A stretch of 64,000 nucleotides of DNA from Martinezella calliandrae (GCF_030272695.1 NZ_JARFYN010000018.1:1-64000), one strand, 5' to 3'. Positions 28,858 through 38,116 are shown, counted from the stretch's first letter. The notes: generated from the sequence alone by a model not told the origin. A program made the numbers and translations.

Positions 28858-29061
28858 TTATTCCTCGTCCGACGCTTTGCTCTCGTCCTCGGCAACGGGA
28901 ATGGCATAGGATCCATTCAGCCACCGCGACAAATCGAGCGAGCGGCAGCGATCCGAGCAGAAGGGATAATGCTCGCGCACCGAAGGCCGGCCGCATTCCG
29001 CGCAAGGCCGCGACTTGCGCAGCGGCTCGACCTTTGCGCCCACCTTGATCTCATCTGCCAT
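28858..29061 (-). CDS. yacG: DNA gyrase inhibitor YacG (zinc-binding)
   Basis: 67 residues. Four cysteines bind zinc: CAEC near residue 20 and CSDRC near residue 35. The C-terminus is acidic. In E. coli YacG binds GyrB and blocks DNA binding by gyrase. The ATG at 29061 has GGAAGGA eight bases upstream; the in-frame ATG at 29070 is too close to that site. It starts five bases after the maf stop and so is cotranscribed with infA and maf. Confidence 0.9.
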   Translation of the reverse strand: MADEIKVGAKVEPLRKSRPCAECGRPSVREHYPFCSDRCRSLDLSRWLNGSYAIPVAEDESKASDEE

Positions 29062-29066
29062 GACGA

Positions 29067-29687
29067 TCATCCTTCCTGCCATGCCGCGTAGACATCGAAT
29101 CCTTCGCCCGCGAGAAGCAGCATGGTTTCATAAAGTGGCAATCCAACGACATTCGTATAGGAGCCGATCAGCTTCTGCACGAAGGAGCCGGCGAGGCCCT
29201 GTATGCCGTAGGCGCCTGCCTTGCCGCGCCACTGGCCGGAGGCGAGATACATATCGATGTCCTTGCCGGACAGCCGCTTGAAGCGAACCTTGGTCTCGAC
29301 GACCTTCTGGCGCAGTTTGCGGTCGGGCGTGATCAGGCAGATGCCGGTGTATACGACATGGCTGCGGCCGGAGAGCAGGTGCAATGCCGAAGACGCCTCG
29401 TCGACGAACTCCGCCTTGGGCAAAATCCGCCGGCCGACGGCAACGACCGTATCGGCGGCGAGGATATAGCTTCCCTGCCAGGCGACATCACCCTTGACGG
29501 CCGAAAACGCGGCCTCGCCCTTTTCCGCCGAAAGCCGGCGTGCCAACGAACGCGGATGTTCCGACTTCTTCGGGTCCTCATCAATATCCATGGGCATCAG
29601 ACGCGCCGGTTCAATTCCCGCCTGATGCAGGAGGTCGACGCGGCGCGGCGATCCGGAGGCCAGTATCAGCTTGTGTTTCAGCGCCAT
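29067..29687 (-). CDS. maf: Maf-family nucleoside triphosphate pyrophosphatase
   Basis: 206 residues. The N-terminal motif LASGSPRR and the metal-binding AADTVVAVG identify the family. Maf proteins hydrolyse non-canonical or canonical NTPs (dTTP, UTP or m7GTP, depending on subgroup) to NMP and pyrophosphate; the subgroup is not decided here. GAGGT precedes the ATG at 29687. It lies between infA and yacG, a fixed order in Rhizobiales. Confidence 0.92.
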   Translation of the reverse strand: MALKHKLILASGSPRRVDLLHQAGIEPARLMPMDIDEDPKKSEHPRSLARRLSAEKGEAAFSAVKGDVAWQGSYILAADTVVAVGRRILPKAEFVDEASSALHLLSGRSHVVYTGICLITPDRKLRQKVVETKVRFKRLSGKDIDMYLASGQWRGKAGAYGIQGLAGSFVQKLIGSYTNVVGLPLYETMLLLAGEGFDVYAAWQEG

Positions 29688-29744
29688 AAAACCTCGACCG
29701 TGACAGGCGGCAGACGGAGGGCCGACTCGGATGTGAGCTGCGGA

Positions 29745-29963
29745 CTACTTGAAACGATAGGTGATGCGGCCCTTGGTCAGGTCGTAAGGTGTCATTTCGA
29801 CAAGCACCTTGTCGCCGGCCAGAACTCGGATGCGGTTCTTGCGCATGCGGCCGGCGGTGTGCGCGATGATCTCGTGCTCGTTTTCCAGCTTCACGCGGAA
29901 GGTTGCATTCGGCAGCAGTTCGGTGACGACACCGGGAAATTCAAGGACTTCTTCTTTCGGCAT
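29745..29963 (-). CDS. infA: Translation initiation factor IF-1
   Basis: 72 residues, the exact length of IF-1. The S1/OB fold shows [25 protein letters not shown] (in part) and ends [14 protein letters not shown]-1 binds the ribosomal A site during initiation. The ATG at 29963 has AAGAAG upstream; the frame extends further but without family similarity. First gene of infA-maf-yacG. Confidence 0.97.
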   Translation of the reverse strand: MPKEEVLEFPGVVTELLPNATFRVKLENEHEIIAHTAGRMRKNRIRVLAGDKVLVEMTPYDLTKGRITYRFK

Positions 29964-30106
29964 TAAAGCTTCTTTTCCTGTGGGGTTGGTGCCGGCGTCC
30001 ATGACTAAAAAGCGAGGCCGCCGGAATTTTGCGCGGAAACTACACAATCGCCGCGGTTTTGTGAACCTCGTTGATCAGGCTTTCTGCATTTGTTTCATGC
30101 AGCCTT

Positions 30107-30583
30107 CTAAAGAGAGCCACGATGCTCCACCAGCCGGCTCTCGATCAGACCAAGAAGATGGTCCCGCACCTCACGATAGGCATTGAGGATCTGCTCGCGC
30201 GTGCCGTCTGTGGCCGAGGGATCGATGGTCGGCCAATAGATGACGTCGATGGCATTCGCGCGCGTCAGTTCGAGGGCCGCGTGATGCGCCTCGGGAGAGA
30301 GCGTGATGATGACGTCGAAGAAATCATCTTCCAGCTCCTCCAGGGTCCGTGGCTGCCGGCGGCCAAGCGAAAGACCGATTTCGTCGAGGACGACGTCGAC
30401 AAAGGCGTTGCGTTCACCGGCGCGGACGCCCGCCGAGGCGACATAGGTGCCTTGCGGCAGCATTCCGCGCGCGATCGCCTCGGCCATCGGCGAGCGGATG
30501 GTGTTGAGCCCGCACATGAAGAGAATGGCGCCCGGCGCCTTTCCGCTATGTTCGATGGCCTTCGGCTGTTCCATTGCCGTCAC
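30107..30583 (-). CDS. Low molecular weight protein-tyrosine phosphatase/ArsC-like protein
   Basis: 158 residues. The active-site loop C-X5-R is CGLNTIR near residue 24, followed by SPMAEAIA, as in low-Mr phosphatases and arsenate reductases. The general-acid aspartate probably lies in [11 protein letters not shown]. No arsenic genes are nearby, so a phosphatase is more likely. The start is GTG at 30583, overlapping the UPF0262 stop by four bases; ATG at 30574 is an alternative with a somewhat better upstream sequence. Confidence 0.85.
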   Translation of the reverse strand: MTAMEQPKAIEHSGKAPGAILFMCGLNTIRSPMAEAIARGMLPQGTYVASAGVRAGERNAFVDVVLDEIGLSLGRRQPRTLEELEDDFFDVIITLSPEAHHAALELTRANAIDVIYWPTIDPSATDGTREQILNAYREVRDHLLGLIESRLVEHRGSL

Positions 30584-31053
30584 CCGCGCCAGTAGAGCAC
30601 GCAGACAAGTGTGAAAAGCCGTCGGGCTGTGTCGAAATCCACGATGATCTTGCCCTTCAGCCGCTCCATCAGCGTCCGCGAGCCTTCATTGTGAATGCCG
30701 CGACGGCCCATGTCGATCGCCTCGATGCGGCTGGGGCTGGCCGAGCGGATCGCCTCGTAATAGCTTTCGCAGATCATGAAGTAGTCCTTCACGATCCGAC
30801 GAAACGGCGTCAGCGACAGGATATGGGTCGCAACGACAGCCCCTTCCTCGGTTCGGATATCGAATACCAGCTTCTGGTCCACCAGCGACAGGTTCAGCTG
30901 GTAGGGCCCGCCGTTATGGCCGACGGGCTCGAAGCTGTTTTCCTCGATCAGATCGAAAATGGCGACGGCGCGCTCGTGTTCGACATCGGGCGTCGCACGG
31001 CCGATCGTGTCGTCCAGGATCACGTCGCTCAGCCGGTAGACGCCGTCAGCCAT
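30580..31053 (-). CDS. UPF0262 family protein
   Basis: 157 residues. It matches the alphaproteobacterial UPF0262 family in length and in segments such as [20 protein letters not shown]. The function is unknown. AGGGTAGGG precedes the ATG at 31053, three bases after the hisD stop, so it is translated from the hisD transcript. Confidence 0.88.
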   Translation of the reverse strand: MADGVYRLSDVILDDTIGRATPDVEHERAVAIFDLIEENSFEPVGHNGGPYQLNLSLVDQKLVFDIRTEEGAVVATHILSLTPFRRIVKDYFMICESYYEAIRSASPSRIEAIDMGRRGIHNEGSRTLMERLKGKIIVDFDTARRLFTLVCVLYWRG

Positions 31054-31056
31054 GCC

Positions 31057-32355
31057 CTACCCTTCGAGATTGAGGCGGATCCCAACGGATCGCGCATGGG
31101 CATCTAGCCCTTCGGAATTGGCGAGGGCGATCGCCGCCGGCCCGAGCATACGCAGTTGATCAGGACCAAGTCTCAGGATCGACGTGCGCTTGACGAAATC
31201 GAGCACCGAGAGGCCGGACGAAAAGCGGGCGGAACGCGCGGTCGGCAGCACGTGATTGGAGCCGCCGACATAGTCGCCGATCACTTCCGGCGTATGACGC
31301 CCGACGAAGATCGCACCGGCGTTGCGAATGCCGGCAAGCAGCGCATCGGGATCGTCGACGGCAAGCTCGAGATGTTCGGCCGCGATGCGGTTGGCGAGCG
31401 GAACGGCCAGCTTCAGATCGGAAACCAGGATGATGGCGCCGAAATCCCGCCAGCTCGCGGCAGCCGTCTTTGACCGGCCAAGCTGTTTGAGCTGCCGCTC
31501 GACGGCGTCTTCCACGGCCTCGCCGAGCGCCGCATCATCGGTGATCAGGATTGATTGCGCGCCTTCGTCATGCTCAGCCTGCGCCAGAAGGTCGGCGGCA
31601 AGCCAGTCCGGATCATTGTTCTTATCTGCAATGACGAGCACTTCAGAGGGGCCGGCGATCATGTCGATGCCGACGGTGCCGAACACCTGACGCTTGGCGG
31701 CAGCGACATAAGCATTGCCGGGGCCGGTGATCTTGGCGACCGGCGCGATCGTCTCGGTGCCGTAGGCAAGTGCTGCGATTGCCTGCGCGCCGCCGATGCG
31801 GTAGATTTCCTCGACGCCCGCCATGCGGGCGGCGGCCAGAACAGCCGGATTAACCGCGCCGCCCATGGTCGGCACAGTGATGACGATGCGCTCGACACCG
31901 GCAACTTTGGCCGGCACGGCATTCATCAGCACAGAGCTCGGATAGCTCGCCGTGCCGCCGGGCACATAGAGGCCGACGGCTTCGATCGCCGTCCAGCGCG
32001 AACCGAGACCGACGCCGAGCTCGTCTTCATAAATATCGTCCTTAGGCAGTTGACGGCGATGATGGGATTCGATGCGGGTAGCGGCGACCTTGAGCGCCCC
32101 CAATACTTCGGCCGGGACAGCGCCAACAGCCGCATCGATTTCGGCTTCGGTGACGCGCATCGGCGTCGTGGCGAAATCGATGCCCTCGAATTTCTTCGAA
32201 TAGTCGGCGAGGGCCGCGTCACCACGCGCCCGGACATCATCGATGATGGTGCGCACGACGGCATTCACATCCTCGGACACTTCCCGCTTGGTCGTCAGGA
32301 AAGCGGCGAATTGCTGCTCGAATCCTTCCGACGCCTGATCCAGCCAGATAGCCAA
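31057..32355 (-). CDS. hisD: Histidinol dehydrogenase
   Basis: 432 residues. It oxidises L-histidinol to L-histidine in two NAD-dependent steps, the last of histidine synthesis. The family signature region runs through IAGPSEVLVIAD and LLAQAEHDEGAQS, which includes zinc ligands Gln and His. The start is TTG at 32355, supported by AAAAGGATT about eight bases before it; an ATG a little upstream is in another frame. The other his genes are elsewhere, as is usual in rhizobia. Confidence 0.95.
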   Translation of the reverse strand: MAIWLDQASEGFEQQFAAFLTTKREVSEDVNAVVRTIIDDVRARGDAALADYSKKFEGIDFATTPMRVTEAEIDAAVGAVPAEVLGALKVAATRIESHHRRQLPKDDIYEDELGVGLGSRWTAIEAVGLYVPGGTASYPSSVLMNAVPAKVAGVERIVITVPTMGGAVNPAVLAAARMAGVEEIYRIGGAQAIAALAYGTETIAPVAKITGPGNAYVAAAKRQVFGTVGIDMIAGPSEVLVIADKNNDPDWLAADLLAQAEHDEGAQSILITDDAALGEAVEDAVERQLKQLGRSKTAAASWRDFGAIILVSDLKLAVPLANRIAAEHLELAVDDPDALLAGIRNAGAIFVGRHTPEVIGDYVGGSNHVLPTARSARFSSGLSVLDFVKRTSILRLGPDQLRMLGPAAIALANSEGLDAHARSVGIRLNLEG

Positions 32356-32418
32356 CGTTGATAATCCTTTTGCATCGAGGCCACTGCAAGCGGCCGAAAC
32401 TCGTTTGTCGTCCGGCTC

Positions 32419-32859
32419 CTAGGCTTCGTCCGGATGACTGGGCTTGTTAGCCGTTTCCCATGCGCCGCCGAGATCTGCAAGCTGAACTTCAATGCATTCG
32501 ACATCGAGCGCAATCGTCGCCTTGCCGGCCAGTGTCAGCTCGATCGTGCCATCCGGCCCCTCTCCTTTCGGATCGAAGCGGATGGCGAGCAGCGACAAGA
32601 CCTCGTCGCGTCGGCGCCGGTCGACGCCGCTGGAGCGTACCGCCAGCACCCGCTTGAACACCAGCGCCGCGCGATGGCGCTCGAATGGCTTGTCCTTGTG
32701 ATTTGACAGTTCCCAGACGAAGCGGTTGGCCGCAAGCGAGAACTGACCGAGCTTCGGCGCATAGCTCATGTCGCCAATCTTGAAGACACTGTCTTGCATA
32801 TGCGCGGAGATGACGCCCAGGTCTTCGTTGTCCAGTGCCATTAGCTTGAGATTAGTCAT
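32419..32859 (-). CDS. DUF2948 family protein
   Basis: 146 residues. It starts MTNLKLMALDNEDLGVISAH and ends with a negatively charged tail. It fits the alphaproteobacterial DUF2948 family, found between murA and hisD. The function is unknown. The ATG at 32859 has a modest CAGGCGA upstream; an upstream extension to 32991 is not conserved-looking. Confidence 0.88.
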   Translation of the reverse strand: MTNLKLMALDNEDLGVISAHMQDSVFKIGDMSYAPKLGQFSLAANRFVWELSNHKDKPFERHRAALVFKRVLAVRSSGVDRRRRDEVLSLLAIRFDPKGEGPDGTIELTLAGKATIALDVECIEVQLADLGGAWETANKPSHPDEA

Positions 32860-32991
32860 TCGCCTGATATCCCCGATCGCCACGGAATTGCCGATAACGG
32901 CATTTCCCCCGTGATGGAAATAGGATGCGGGCGGGAAAGACGCAACCGGAGAAGACAGGCTTCTCCAGTCTCTTTTTATGGGCCGCTGCAA

Positions 32992-34284
32992 TCAGTCGCT
33001 AATACGTTCGACCATGGCGCCGCAGCGCGTCAGCTTTTCTTCCAGCCGCTCGAAGCCGCGGTCGAGATGGTAGACGCGCGACACCAGCGTTTCGCCCTCG
33101 GCGGCAAGGCCAGCGATGACCAGCGACACCGAAGCGCGAAGGTCCGTCGCCATGACCGGCGCGCCCTTCAGCCGCTCGACGCCCTCGATCTTGGCCGTCT
33201 GGCCGGAGAGCGATATCTTCGCGCCGAGGCGGGCGAGCTCCTGCACGTGCATGAAGCGGTTTTCGAAGATTGTCTCGGTGATATGTGAGGTGCCGGTTGA
33301 CCGTGTCATCAGCGCCATGAACTGCGCCTGCAGGTCGGTCGGGAAGCCCGGAAAGGGATCAGTGACGATATCGACCGGCTTGATGCCGCCGCCATTGCGT
33401 TGCACGCGGATGCCGTTATCGGTGGCCGAAACATCGGCACCGGCGCGGCGCAGGCTTTCCAGCGCCGTGTCGAGCAATGCCATGTTGGTGTTTTCCAGGC
33501 GGACATCGCCGCCCGCCATGGCGACGGCCATGGCATAGGTGCCAGTCTCGATGCGATCCGGCAGGACGCGGTGACGCGCGCCGGAGAGCGAGGTGACGCC
33601 TTCAATGGTGATCGTGCTGGTGCCGGCGCCGGAAATCTTGGCACCCATGGCGTTCAGGCAATTGGCGAGATCGGCGATTTCGGGCTCGCGCGCCGCATTG
33701 CCGATGACCGTCGTGCCGCGGGCAAGCGTTGCAGCCATCATCATCACATGCGTCGCGCCGACCGAAACCTTCGGGAACACATAGCGCGTGCCAATCAGGC
33801 CGCCCTTCGGCGCGGTGGCGTTGATATAGCCGCCATCGATTTCCATAGTGGCGCCAAGCGCCGTCAAGCCCTCGATGAAGAGATCGACCGGACGCGTGCC
33901 GATCGCGCAGCCGCCCGGCAGCGAAACGCGCGCTTGGCCTTCGCGGGCGAGCAGCGGCCCGATGACCCAGAAGCTGGCGCGCATCTTGGCGACCAGCTCA
34001 TAGGGCGCAGTCGTGTCGGCGATAGTGCGGCAGGTGAAATGGATGGTGCGGGAATAGCCGTCTTCCTGGCGCTCGCGCCGGCCGTTGACCGCGACATCGA
34101 CACCGTGATTGCCGAGGATGCGCATCAGAAGCTCGACGTCGGCCAGATGCGGCACGTTTTCGAGCGTCAGCGTATCGCTGGTCAGCAGCGAGGCGATCAT
34201 AAGAGGCAGAGCCGCATTCTTGGCGCCGGAGATCGGAATGATACCGTTGAGCTCGTTGCCGCCGACAATCCTGATACGATCCAT
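32992..34284 (-). CDS. murA: UDP-N-acetylglucosamine 1-carboxyvinyltransferase
   Basis: 430 residues. It catalyses the first committed step of peptidoglycan synthesis, adding enolpyruvate from PEP to UDP-GlcNAc. The PEP-binding cysteine that fosfomycin attacks is in [14 protein letters not shown], and the N-terminal [20 protein letters not shown] is characteristic (in part). It is the first gene of the murA - DUF2948 - hisD - UPF0262 - phosphatase run. Confidence 0.96.
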   Translation of the reverse strand: MDRIRIVGGNELNGIIPISGAKNAALPLMIASLLTSDTLTLENVPHLADVELLMRILGNHGVDVAVNGRRERQEDGYSRTIHFTCRTIADTTAPYELVAKMRASFWVIGPLLAREGQARVSLPGGCAIGTRPVDLFIEGLTALGATMEIDGGYINATAPKGGLIGTRYVFPKVSVGATHVMMMAATLARGTTVIGNAAREPEIADLANCLNAMGAKISGAGTSTITIEGVTSLSGARHRVLPDRIETGTYAMAVAMAGGDVRLENTNMALLDTALESLRRAGADVSATDNGIRVQRNGGGIKPVDIVTDPFPGFPTDLQAQFMALMTRSTGTSHITETIFENRFMHVQELARLGAKISLSGQTAKIEGVERLKGAPVMATDLRASVSLVIAGLAAEGETLVSRVYHLDRGFERLEEKLTRCGAMVERISD

Positions 34285-34399
34285 ATAAAACTACGAGCGA
34301 AGCCCGCCTTTCCTGAAGTTCCGTGCGCCTGGGAGAAAGCGCTGTTTAGACGAAATAGATTAACGCATCAATTCGTTTGATGATGGGCGACATCAATCA

Positions 34400-34669
34400 T
34401 CACGATTCGTCCATTTTTGCGGCGGCATCTTTCCCATCGGACGAATTTGCAGCGGGAAGACCATCCGTCTCGTCCGCCTGGCCCGCGCGGCGCGCCCGGA
34501 CCTGCTGTTTGCGACGAGCAAGATTTTCGCGCAGCTTTTGAGCCGCTCGCTCCCGACGCCGCTCGGCCTCGATATTCTGGTTTGCGCGCGCGCCTTCCTT
34601 CTCCCCGCCGGCCGTCAAACCGCCTTGCGAGATCAGCTTATCACCAGTTTTCGTCTTATCCGTACCCAT
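34400..34669 (-). CDS. Small charged hypothetical protein
   Basis: 89 residues from the ATG at 34669. It is very rich in Arg, Lys, Glu, Gln and Ala, with a probable long helix (ERRRERAAQKLRENLARRKQ), no cysteines and no membrane helix. Such small basic proteins are common after murA in rhizobia, but I cannot name a family. GGGAAGGAC is immediately before the ATG, closer than usual, so the start may be at the TTG at 34702. Confidence 0.55.
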   Translation of the reverse strand: MGTDKTKTGDKLISQGGLTAGGEKEGARANQNIEAERRRERAAQKLRENLARRKQQVRARRAGQADETDGLPAANSSDGKDAAAKMDES

Positions 34670-34823
34670 GTCCTTCCCATAACCGAAATCGCCAGGCTTC
34701 AAAAGACCGACACATTTTTCCCGTTATCTTTCGCCGATCTTGAAATTTGCGGCTTGCACTTACCTCCGACCTATGGCAATAGCCGCCTCGCCCAACACGG
34801 CGCACCGACTGGCGCCACGGTTT

Positions 34824-34898
34824 GCTGCTATAGCTCAGGGGTAGAGCACTCCCTTGGTAAGGGAGAGGCCGAGAGTTCAAATCTCTCTAGCAGCACCA
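34824..34898 (+). tRNA. tRNA-Thr (GGT)
   Basis: 75 bases including CCA. Acceptor GCTGCTA/TAGCAGC, D arm AGCTCAGGGGTAGAGC, anticodon stem CTCCC/GGGAG with loop TTGGTAA (anticodon GGT), T arm GAGAGTTCAAATCTCTC. The 3' end is repeated 1.07 kb downstream at 35945-35967. Confidence 0.97.
34876..34898 (+). repeat. attL-like copy: 3' end of tRNA-Thr
   Basis: The last 23 bases of the tRNA gene match 35945-35967 at 21 positions. Both begin TTCAAATCTCTCT, then differ by one base, share GCAGCA, differ by one base and end in CA. A tRNA 3' end is the commonest attachment site of integrating elements. Confidence 0.6.
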
Positions 34899-35035
34899 GT
34901 TTCCCCCCCGTAAATCGTTTATTGGTCGCGACTGCACCAAAAGGGACAGCCGCGTCGACGCACGAGCAAGTATGGGGTTAGAACTATGCAGGCCAAAGGA
35001 ATCCCAAATCGGACTCCTTTGTCTCGATCAATCCA

Positions 35036-35788
35036 CTAGCTGGCTAGTCCCAACAGTGTGCGTGCACGGTCGACCAACTTGCGCCCTGCGGACCGTTTGG
35101 GCATCTCCACAACAATGTTGAAGAGGCGGCGGTAGCTCCCGGGTGGAGAGGTCAGGGCCGTTGCACCATGCCAAGCAAGGGAAGTGTTCTTGAACAGGAA
35201 GCTGCGGTTGTCCGTGATACGTGAGGCGGAAACCGACTCGAAATCCGAGAAGTCAGGGTTTAGTGCCTCGATCTTTTTGCCTTCGAGCGCCAGCGTCGCA
35301 CCACCCCACTCGTGGTTCCAATCGTCACTCGTATTAAAATAAAGGAGATGTGTCCCAAGTTTCCTGGGCAGGTCCAGATGTGGCGAGACTTCCGAACCCT
35401 GCGAGCCAACGTGCCATTCATAGCGCAGTATGAATTCAGAAGCGCCGAGCGCACGGCGGATAAAACGGCGGTATTCGTCGCTCGTCCCGATCTCGTCTAT
35501 GAAACGCTGCCAAGTTGCGGGCAGTTGCTCGTGCCGAACAACACCTTTGTGATGAGCCGAGCTCTCGTACGCAAGAAAGTGGCGGTTGTGGGGGCGTTGG
35601 CCGTGACCGCGGCGGACGTTGTTGTGGTATTCGAACAATTCAAGCGATGGGTAGTCGGTGTAGAGTGCTTGGAAGCCCTCTTTAGTCAGGAAGCCTTCAA
35701 TGTTCTCCCATGGGAACGGCGCCTTGCTCTTGAAGCCATCGAAATCGAACTGGCGCAACAATCCGTAGTCAATGAAAGTATCCCTCAT
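35036..35788 (-). CDS. 2-oxoglutarate/Fe(II)-dependent oxygenase-like protein
   Basis: 250 residues. An HxD motif in SPHLDLPRK (about residue 135), a distal histidine in LAWHGATAL and an arginine-containing SYRRLFNIV form the usual iron and 2-oxoglutarate site of the prolyl 4-hydroxylase-like superfamily. The C-terminal 20 residues are basic. The substrate is unknown. GGGGGT precedes the ATG at 35788. It is the only gene inside the tRNA-Thr islet and stands alone, with no sugar, peptide or siderophore genes beside it. Confidence 0.75.
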   Translation of the reverse strand: MRDTFIDYGLLRQFDFDGFKSKAPFPWENIEGFLTKEGFQALYTDYPSLELFEYHNNVRRGHGQRPHNRHFLAYESSAHHKGVVRHEQLPATWQRFIDEIGTSDEYRRFIRRALGASEFILRYEWHVGSQGSEVSPHLDLPRKLGTHLLYFNTSDDWNHEWGGATLALEGKKIEALNPDFSDFESVSASRITDNRSFLFKNTSLAWHGATALTSPPGSYRRLFNIVVEMPKRSAGRKLVDRARTLLGLAS

Positions 35789-36322
35789 AAAACCCCCATG
35801 TGCATTGGCGTCTTCGGCAGCAACGATCGCCCGTAAAGCGAACGCCCTCTACCAGAGAGTAGTAATGTTTTAGACTGCACTTGAAAAGAGGGCCTATAGC
35901 CAAACGGCCGCCTTCCAGGATTTTTAAGCTACTGCTTAAGAGCTTTCAAATCTCTCTGGCAGCATCATCTTTTCCGATTGAAATCATTAGAGCCCTTGTA
36001 AACCAAGGCGTTTTGTCCAGCGGAACGCGTCAATGGTTCAGGTGCCTGATCAGCGTTTTGCTGTCGTTCGGTCCGGGTTCCATTCAGAAGACCCTATGCA
36101 TCCCGATGTGAAAGACACCTGCGACGACCGCAGAAATGCTCGTTCCCTATAAAGCCCTGAAAGACAAGCTGCGAGCAAAACGCGCAATAGCCCCATCGCC
36201 AATCGGGCGACCAACTTCCTGGCAACCGAGGCAGACAACGGGAATACTGTGCCTCGCTAAGGCACTTGGCCGAAGCGAGCACTAGCCGATCTCACAGGCT
36301 TCCCCACACCCGCTGACCCGGA
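35789..36322. other. Non-coding accessory stretch containing the attR-like repeat
   Basis: 534 bases with no convincing gene. It contains TTAAGC-TACT-GCTTAA just before the 23-base repeat, and several short open frames without ribosome binding sites. It looks like decayed sequence next to an integration site. Confidence 0.5.
35945..35967 (+). repeat. attR-like copy of the tRNA-Thr 3' end
   Basis: 21 of 23 bases match 34876-34898. The bases upstream do not fold as the rest of a tRNA, so this is not a second complete tRNA gene. Confidence 0.6.
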
Positions 36323-36739
36323 TCAGTAGGCCAACCGGCACCGATACAGGTGGTATCGCCCCTGGCACCATGCGTAATGGCTCGCATGGGGATAGTAGTA
36401 GCTCGGGGGATAGTAGTAGGGCTGGGAATAGTAATAGGGCTGCGCCGCGAGACCGCCGATTAAAGCGCCTGCCCCAAACGCCGCCAACGGATACCAATCG
36501 TCGTTATGATAGTGATAGCCGCCGTAGTAGCCGTGCCAGCCGCCGTGCCAACCACCACCCCCGTGCCAACCACCACCCCATCCTCCGTGCCAGTAGACCT
36601 CCTGGACGTTGCCCGGCGCTCTCGCGGCTGCAATTTTGTCCATCGCCGGCATCGGCATCGCATAAGCAGACACTGACGCACAGGCGGCAACCGCTGCCGC
36701 TATGGTCTTCGACGCGATCTGTGAAACGAACTTGGCCAT
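36323..36739 (-). CDS. Secreted Gly/His/Tyr-rich BA14K-like protein
   Basis: 138 residues. A signal peptide covers residues 1-27 (ending ASVSAYA). Then come repeats of GGW and HGG with many histidines, a short hydrophobic glycine-rich helix (AAFGAGALIGGLAAQ) and a tyrosine/proline-rich part. The C-terminal HYAWCQGRYHLYRC resembles the cysteine-containing end of BA14K proteins, in shortened form. GGAGG precedes the ATG at 36739. Metal binding through the histidines is possible but not shown. Confidence 0.6.
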   Translation of the reverse strand: MAKFVSQIASKTIAAAVAACASVSAYAMPMPAMDKIAAARAPGNVQEVYWHGGWGGGWHGGGGWHGGWHGYYGGYHYHNDDWYPLAAFGAGALIGGLAAQPYYYSQPYYYPPSYYYPHASHYAWCQGRYHLYRCRLAY

Positions 36740-37005
36740 CTGTGCCTCCGTTCTCTGCCTGAATATTAGCAATTATAGCGCACAGTGGGGCAGATGGGGA
36801 GCGCAGTTTAGTCCGGTGCATCCGCCGCCAAAGTGCGCTTCGCATGATGCCCACCAACTGAAAGGCGCTACCAGCCAACTAGCTTGTATTCCAAGCGGAA
36901 ATAGGCTCGTAAAGATATGGTCGTCAATCCTCCCCAATTTAGCTGCAATCCCTCGTTTAAACCCTTGGCTCGTCGCATCCTTCTTGGCCCGGGAGATCCG
37001 CCTCA

Positions 37006-38070
37006 ATGTCGAAACTACGCGTCGCTGTTCTGTTTGGCGGTCAGTCCACCGAGCATGAGGTTTCCATCATGTCGGCCCGCAATGTCATCAAGGCGATCGA
37101 TGGCGGGAAATATGAGGTCGTGCCGACCCTGATCGATCGTGCGGGACGCTGGCTGCTGGTCGAGGCAAGGGACGGGTTGCTGCCTGAGCCGATTGCCTAT
37201 GAAGGCACGGAAGTCTGCTTGGTTGCGGGCGGCAAGGGCCGGCTCATGGCGCTAGAAGGTGTAAGCGCGCGCGAATTGCCTGACATTGACGTGCTGTTTC
37301 CGGTGCTACATGGGCTGAACGGCGAGGATGGCTCCATTCAGGGCCTCGCCCAGATCGTCGGTGTCCCTCTCGTCGGCTGCGGGATTCTGGGGTCGGCGAA
37401 CGCGATCGATAAGGACATGGCAAAGCGCCTGCTGCGCGAGGCCGGCCTGCCGGTTGCGCGCTCCGTCACTTTGCAGCGCGGCGATATCCAGAGCTTTGAT
37501 AACATCACCAGCACGCTTGGCTCGCCTGTTTTCGTCAAGCCCACGCGCCAGGGATCGTCTGTCGGGGTGAGCAAGGTGCATGATGCAGGGCAGTTTGAAA
37601 GCGCTCTTGCCGAGGCCTTCCGGCATGACCGCAAGGTGCTGGTCGAGGAATTCGTCCGCGCCCGAGAAATCGAGTGCGCGGTTCTAGAGCAGCTGGACGG
37701 AACGGTCTTCGTCTCCGTGCCGGGCGAGATCGCCGCGGCTGAGGCGCATGGCTTCTATTCCTACGAGGCAAAATATCTCGATCAGGACGGCGCCGTCATC
37801 ACCGTGCCCGCCGATATTCCGGCCGAGACTGCAGATGCGCTGAAGCGTATGGCCGCCGAAGGCTTCCGCGCGCTCGGTTGCGAAGGCCTGGCGCGCGTCG
37901 ATTTCTTCGTGCGGCCGGATTTGAGCGTCGTCATCAACGAGATCAACACCATGCCCGGCTTTACCAATATCAGCATGTATCCCAAGGCCATGGGCGCATC
38001 CGGCATTTCCTATCCGGAGCTCGTCGACCGGCTCATCGAACATGGGCTTGTCAGGGCACGGCAAGCCTGA
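37006..38070 (+). CDS. ddl: D-alanine--D-alanine ligase
   Basis: 354 residues. An ATP-grasp enzyme joining two D-alanines for the peptidoglycan stem peptide. The N-terminal FGGQSTEHEVSIMSA is the family signature, the ATP-grasp lysine lies in SPVFVKPTRQGSSVGVSK, and the metal-binding end is VINEINTMPGFT. The length and a large insertion fit the DdlA type. GGGAGA precedes the ATG. It is not next to ftsQ or murB, so it is probably a second copy besides the one in the division cluster; that copy is not in this window. Confidence 0.92.
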   Translation: MSKLRVAVLFGGQSTEHEVSIMSARNVIKAIDGGKYEVVPTLIDRAGRWLLVEARDGLLPEPIAYEGTEVCLVAGGKGRLMALEGVSARELPDIDVLFPVLHGLNGEDGSIQGLAQIVGVPLVGCGILGSANAIDKDMAKRLLREAGLPVARSVTLQRGDIQSFDNITSTLGSPVFVKPTRQGSSVGVSKVHDAGQFESALAEAFRHDRKVLVEEFVRAREIECAVLEQLDGTVFVSVPGEIAAAEAHGFYSYEAKYLDQDGAVITVPADIPAETADALKRMAAEGFRALGCEGLARVDFFVRPDLSVVINEINTMPGFTNISMYPKAMGASGISYPELVDRLIEHGLVRARQA

Positions 38071-38116
38071 ACTACAAGGGCGGCAAGGTCCAGGCATCAC
38101 CCGTTACGTCTTCCCG

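Larger units (their letters stand above)
34899..35967. mobile_element. Possible integrated islet at tRNA-Thr, carrying one gene
   Basis: 1.07 kb between the tRNA 3' end and its imperfect copy. It holds one complete gene (a 2OG/Fe(II) oxygenase on the minus strand) and AT-richer non-coding sequence. No integrase or excisionase is present, so it would be a fixed remnant or a cassette moved by an element now lost. The boundary repeats are seen directly; the mechanism is inferred. Confidence 0.45.

Noticed and set aside
35945..35967. Second tRNA-Thr gene
   Set aside because: Only the T-arm and acceptor 3' half are present; upstream bases do not fold into D or anticodon arms.
35881..36111. 76-codon plus-strand frame spanning the attR-like repeat
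   Set aside because: Includes the repeat itself, no ribosome binding site and no similarity; probably chance.
36122..36290. Short lysine/arginine-rich plus-strand frame that might be a transposase tail
   Set aside because: I could not match it to any transposase motif (no DDE or HTH signature).
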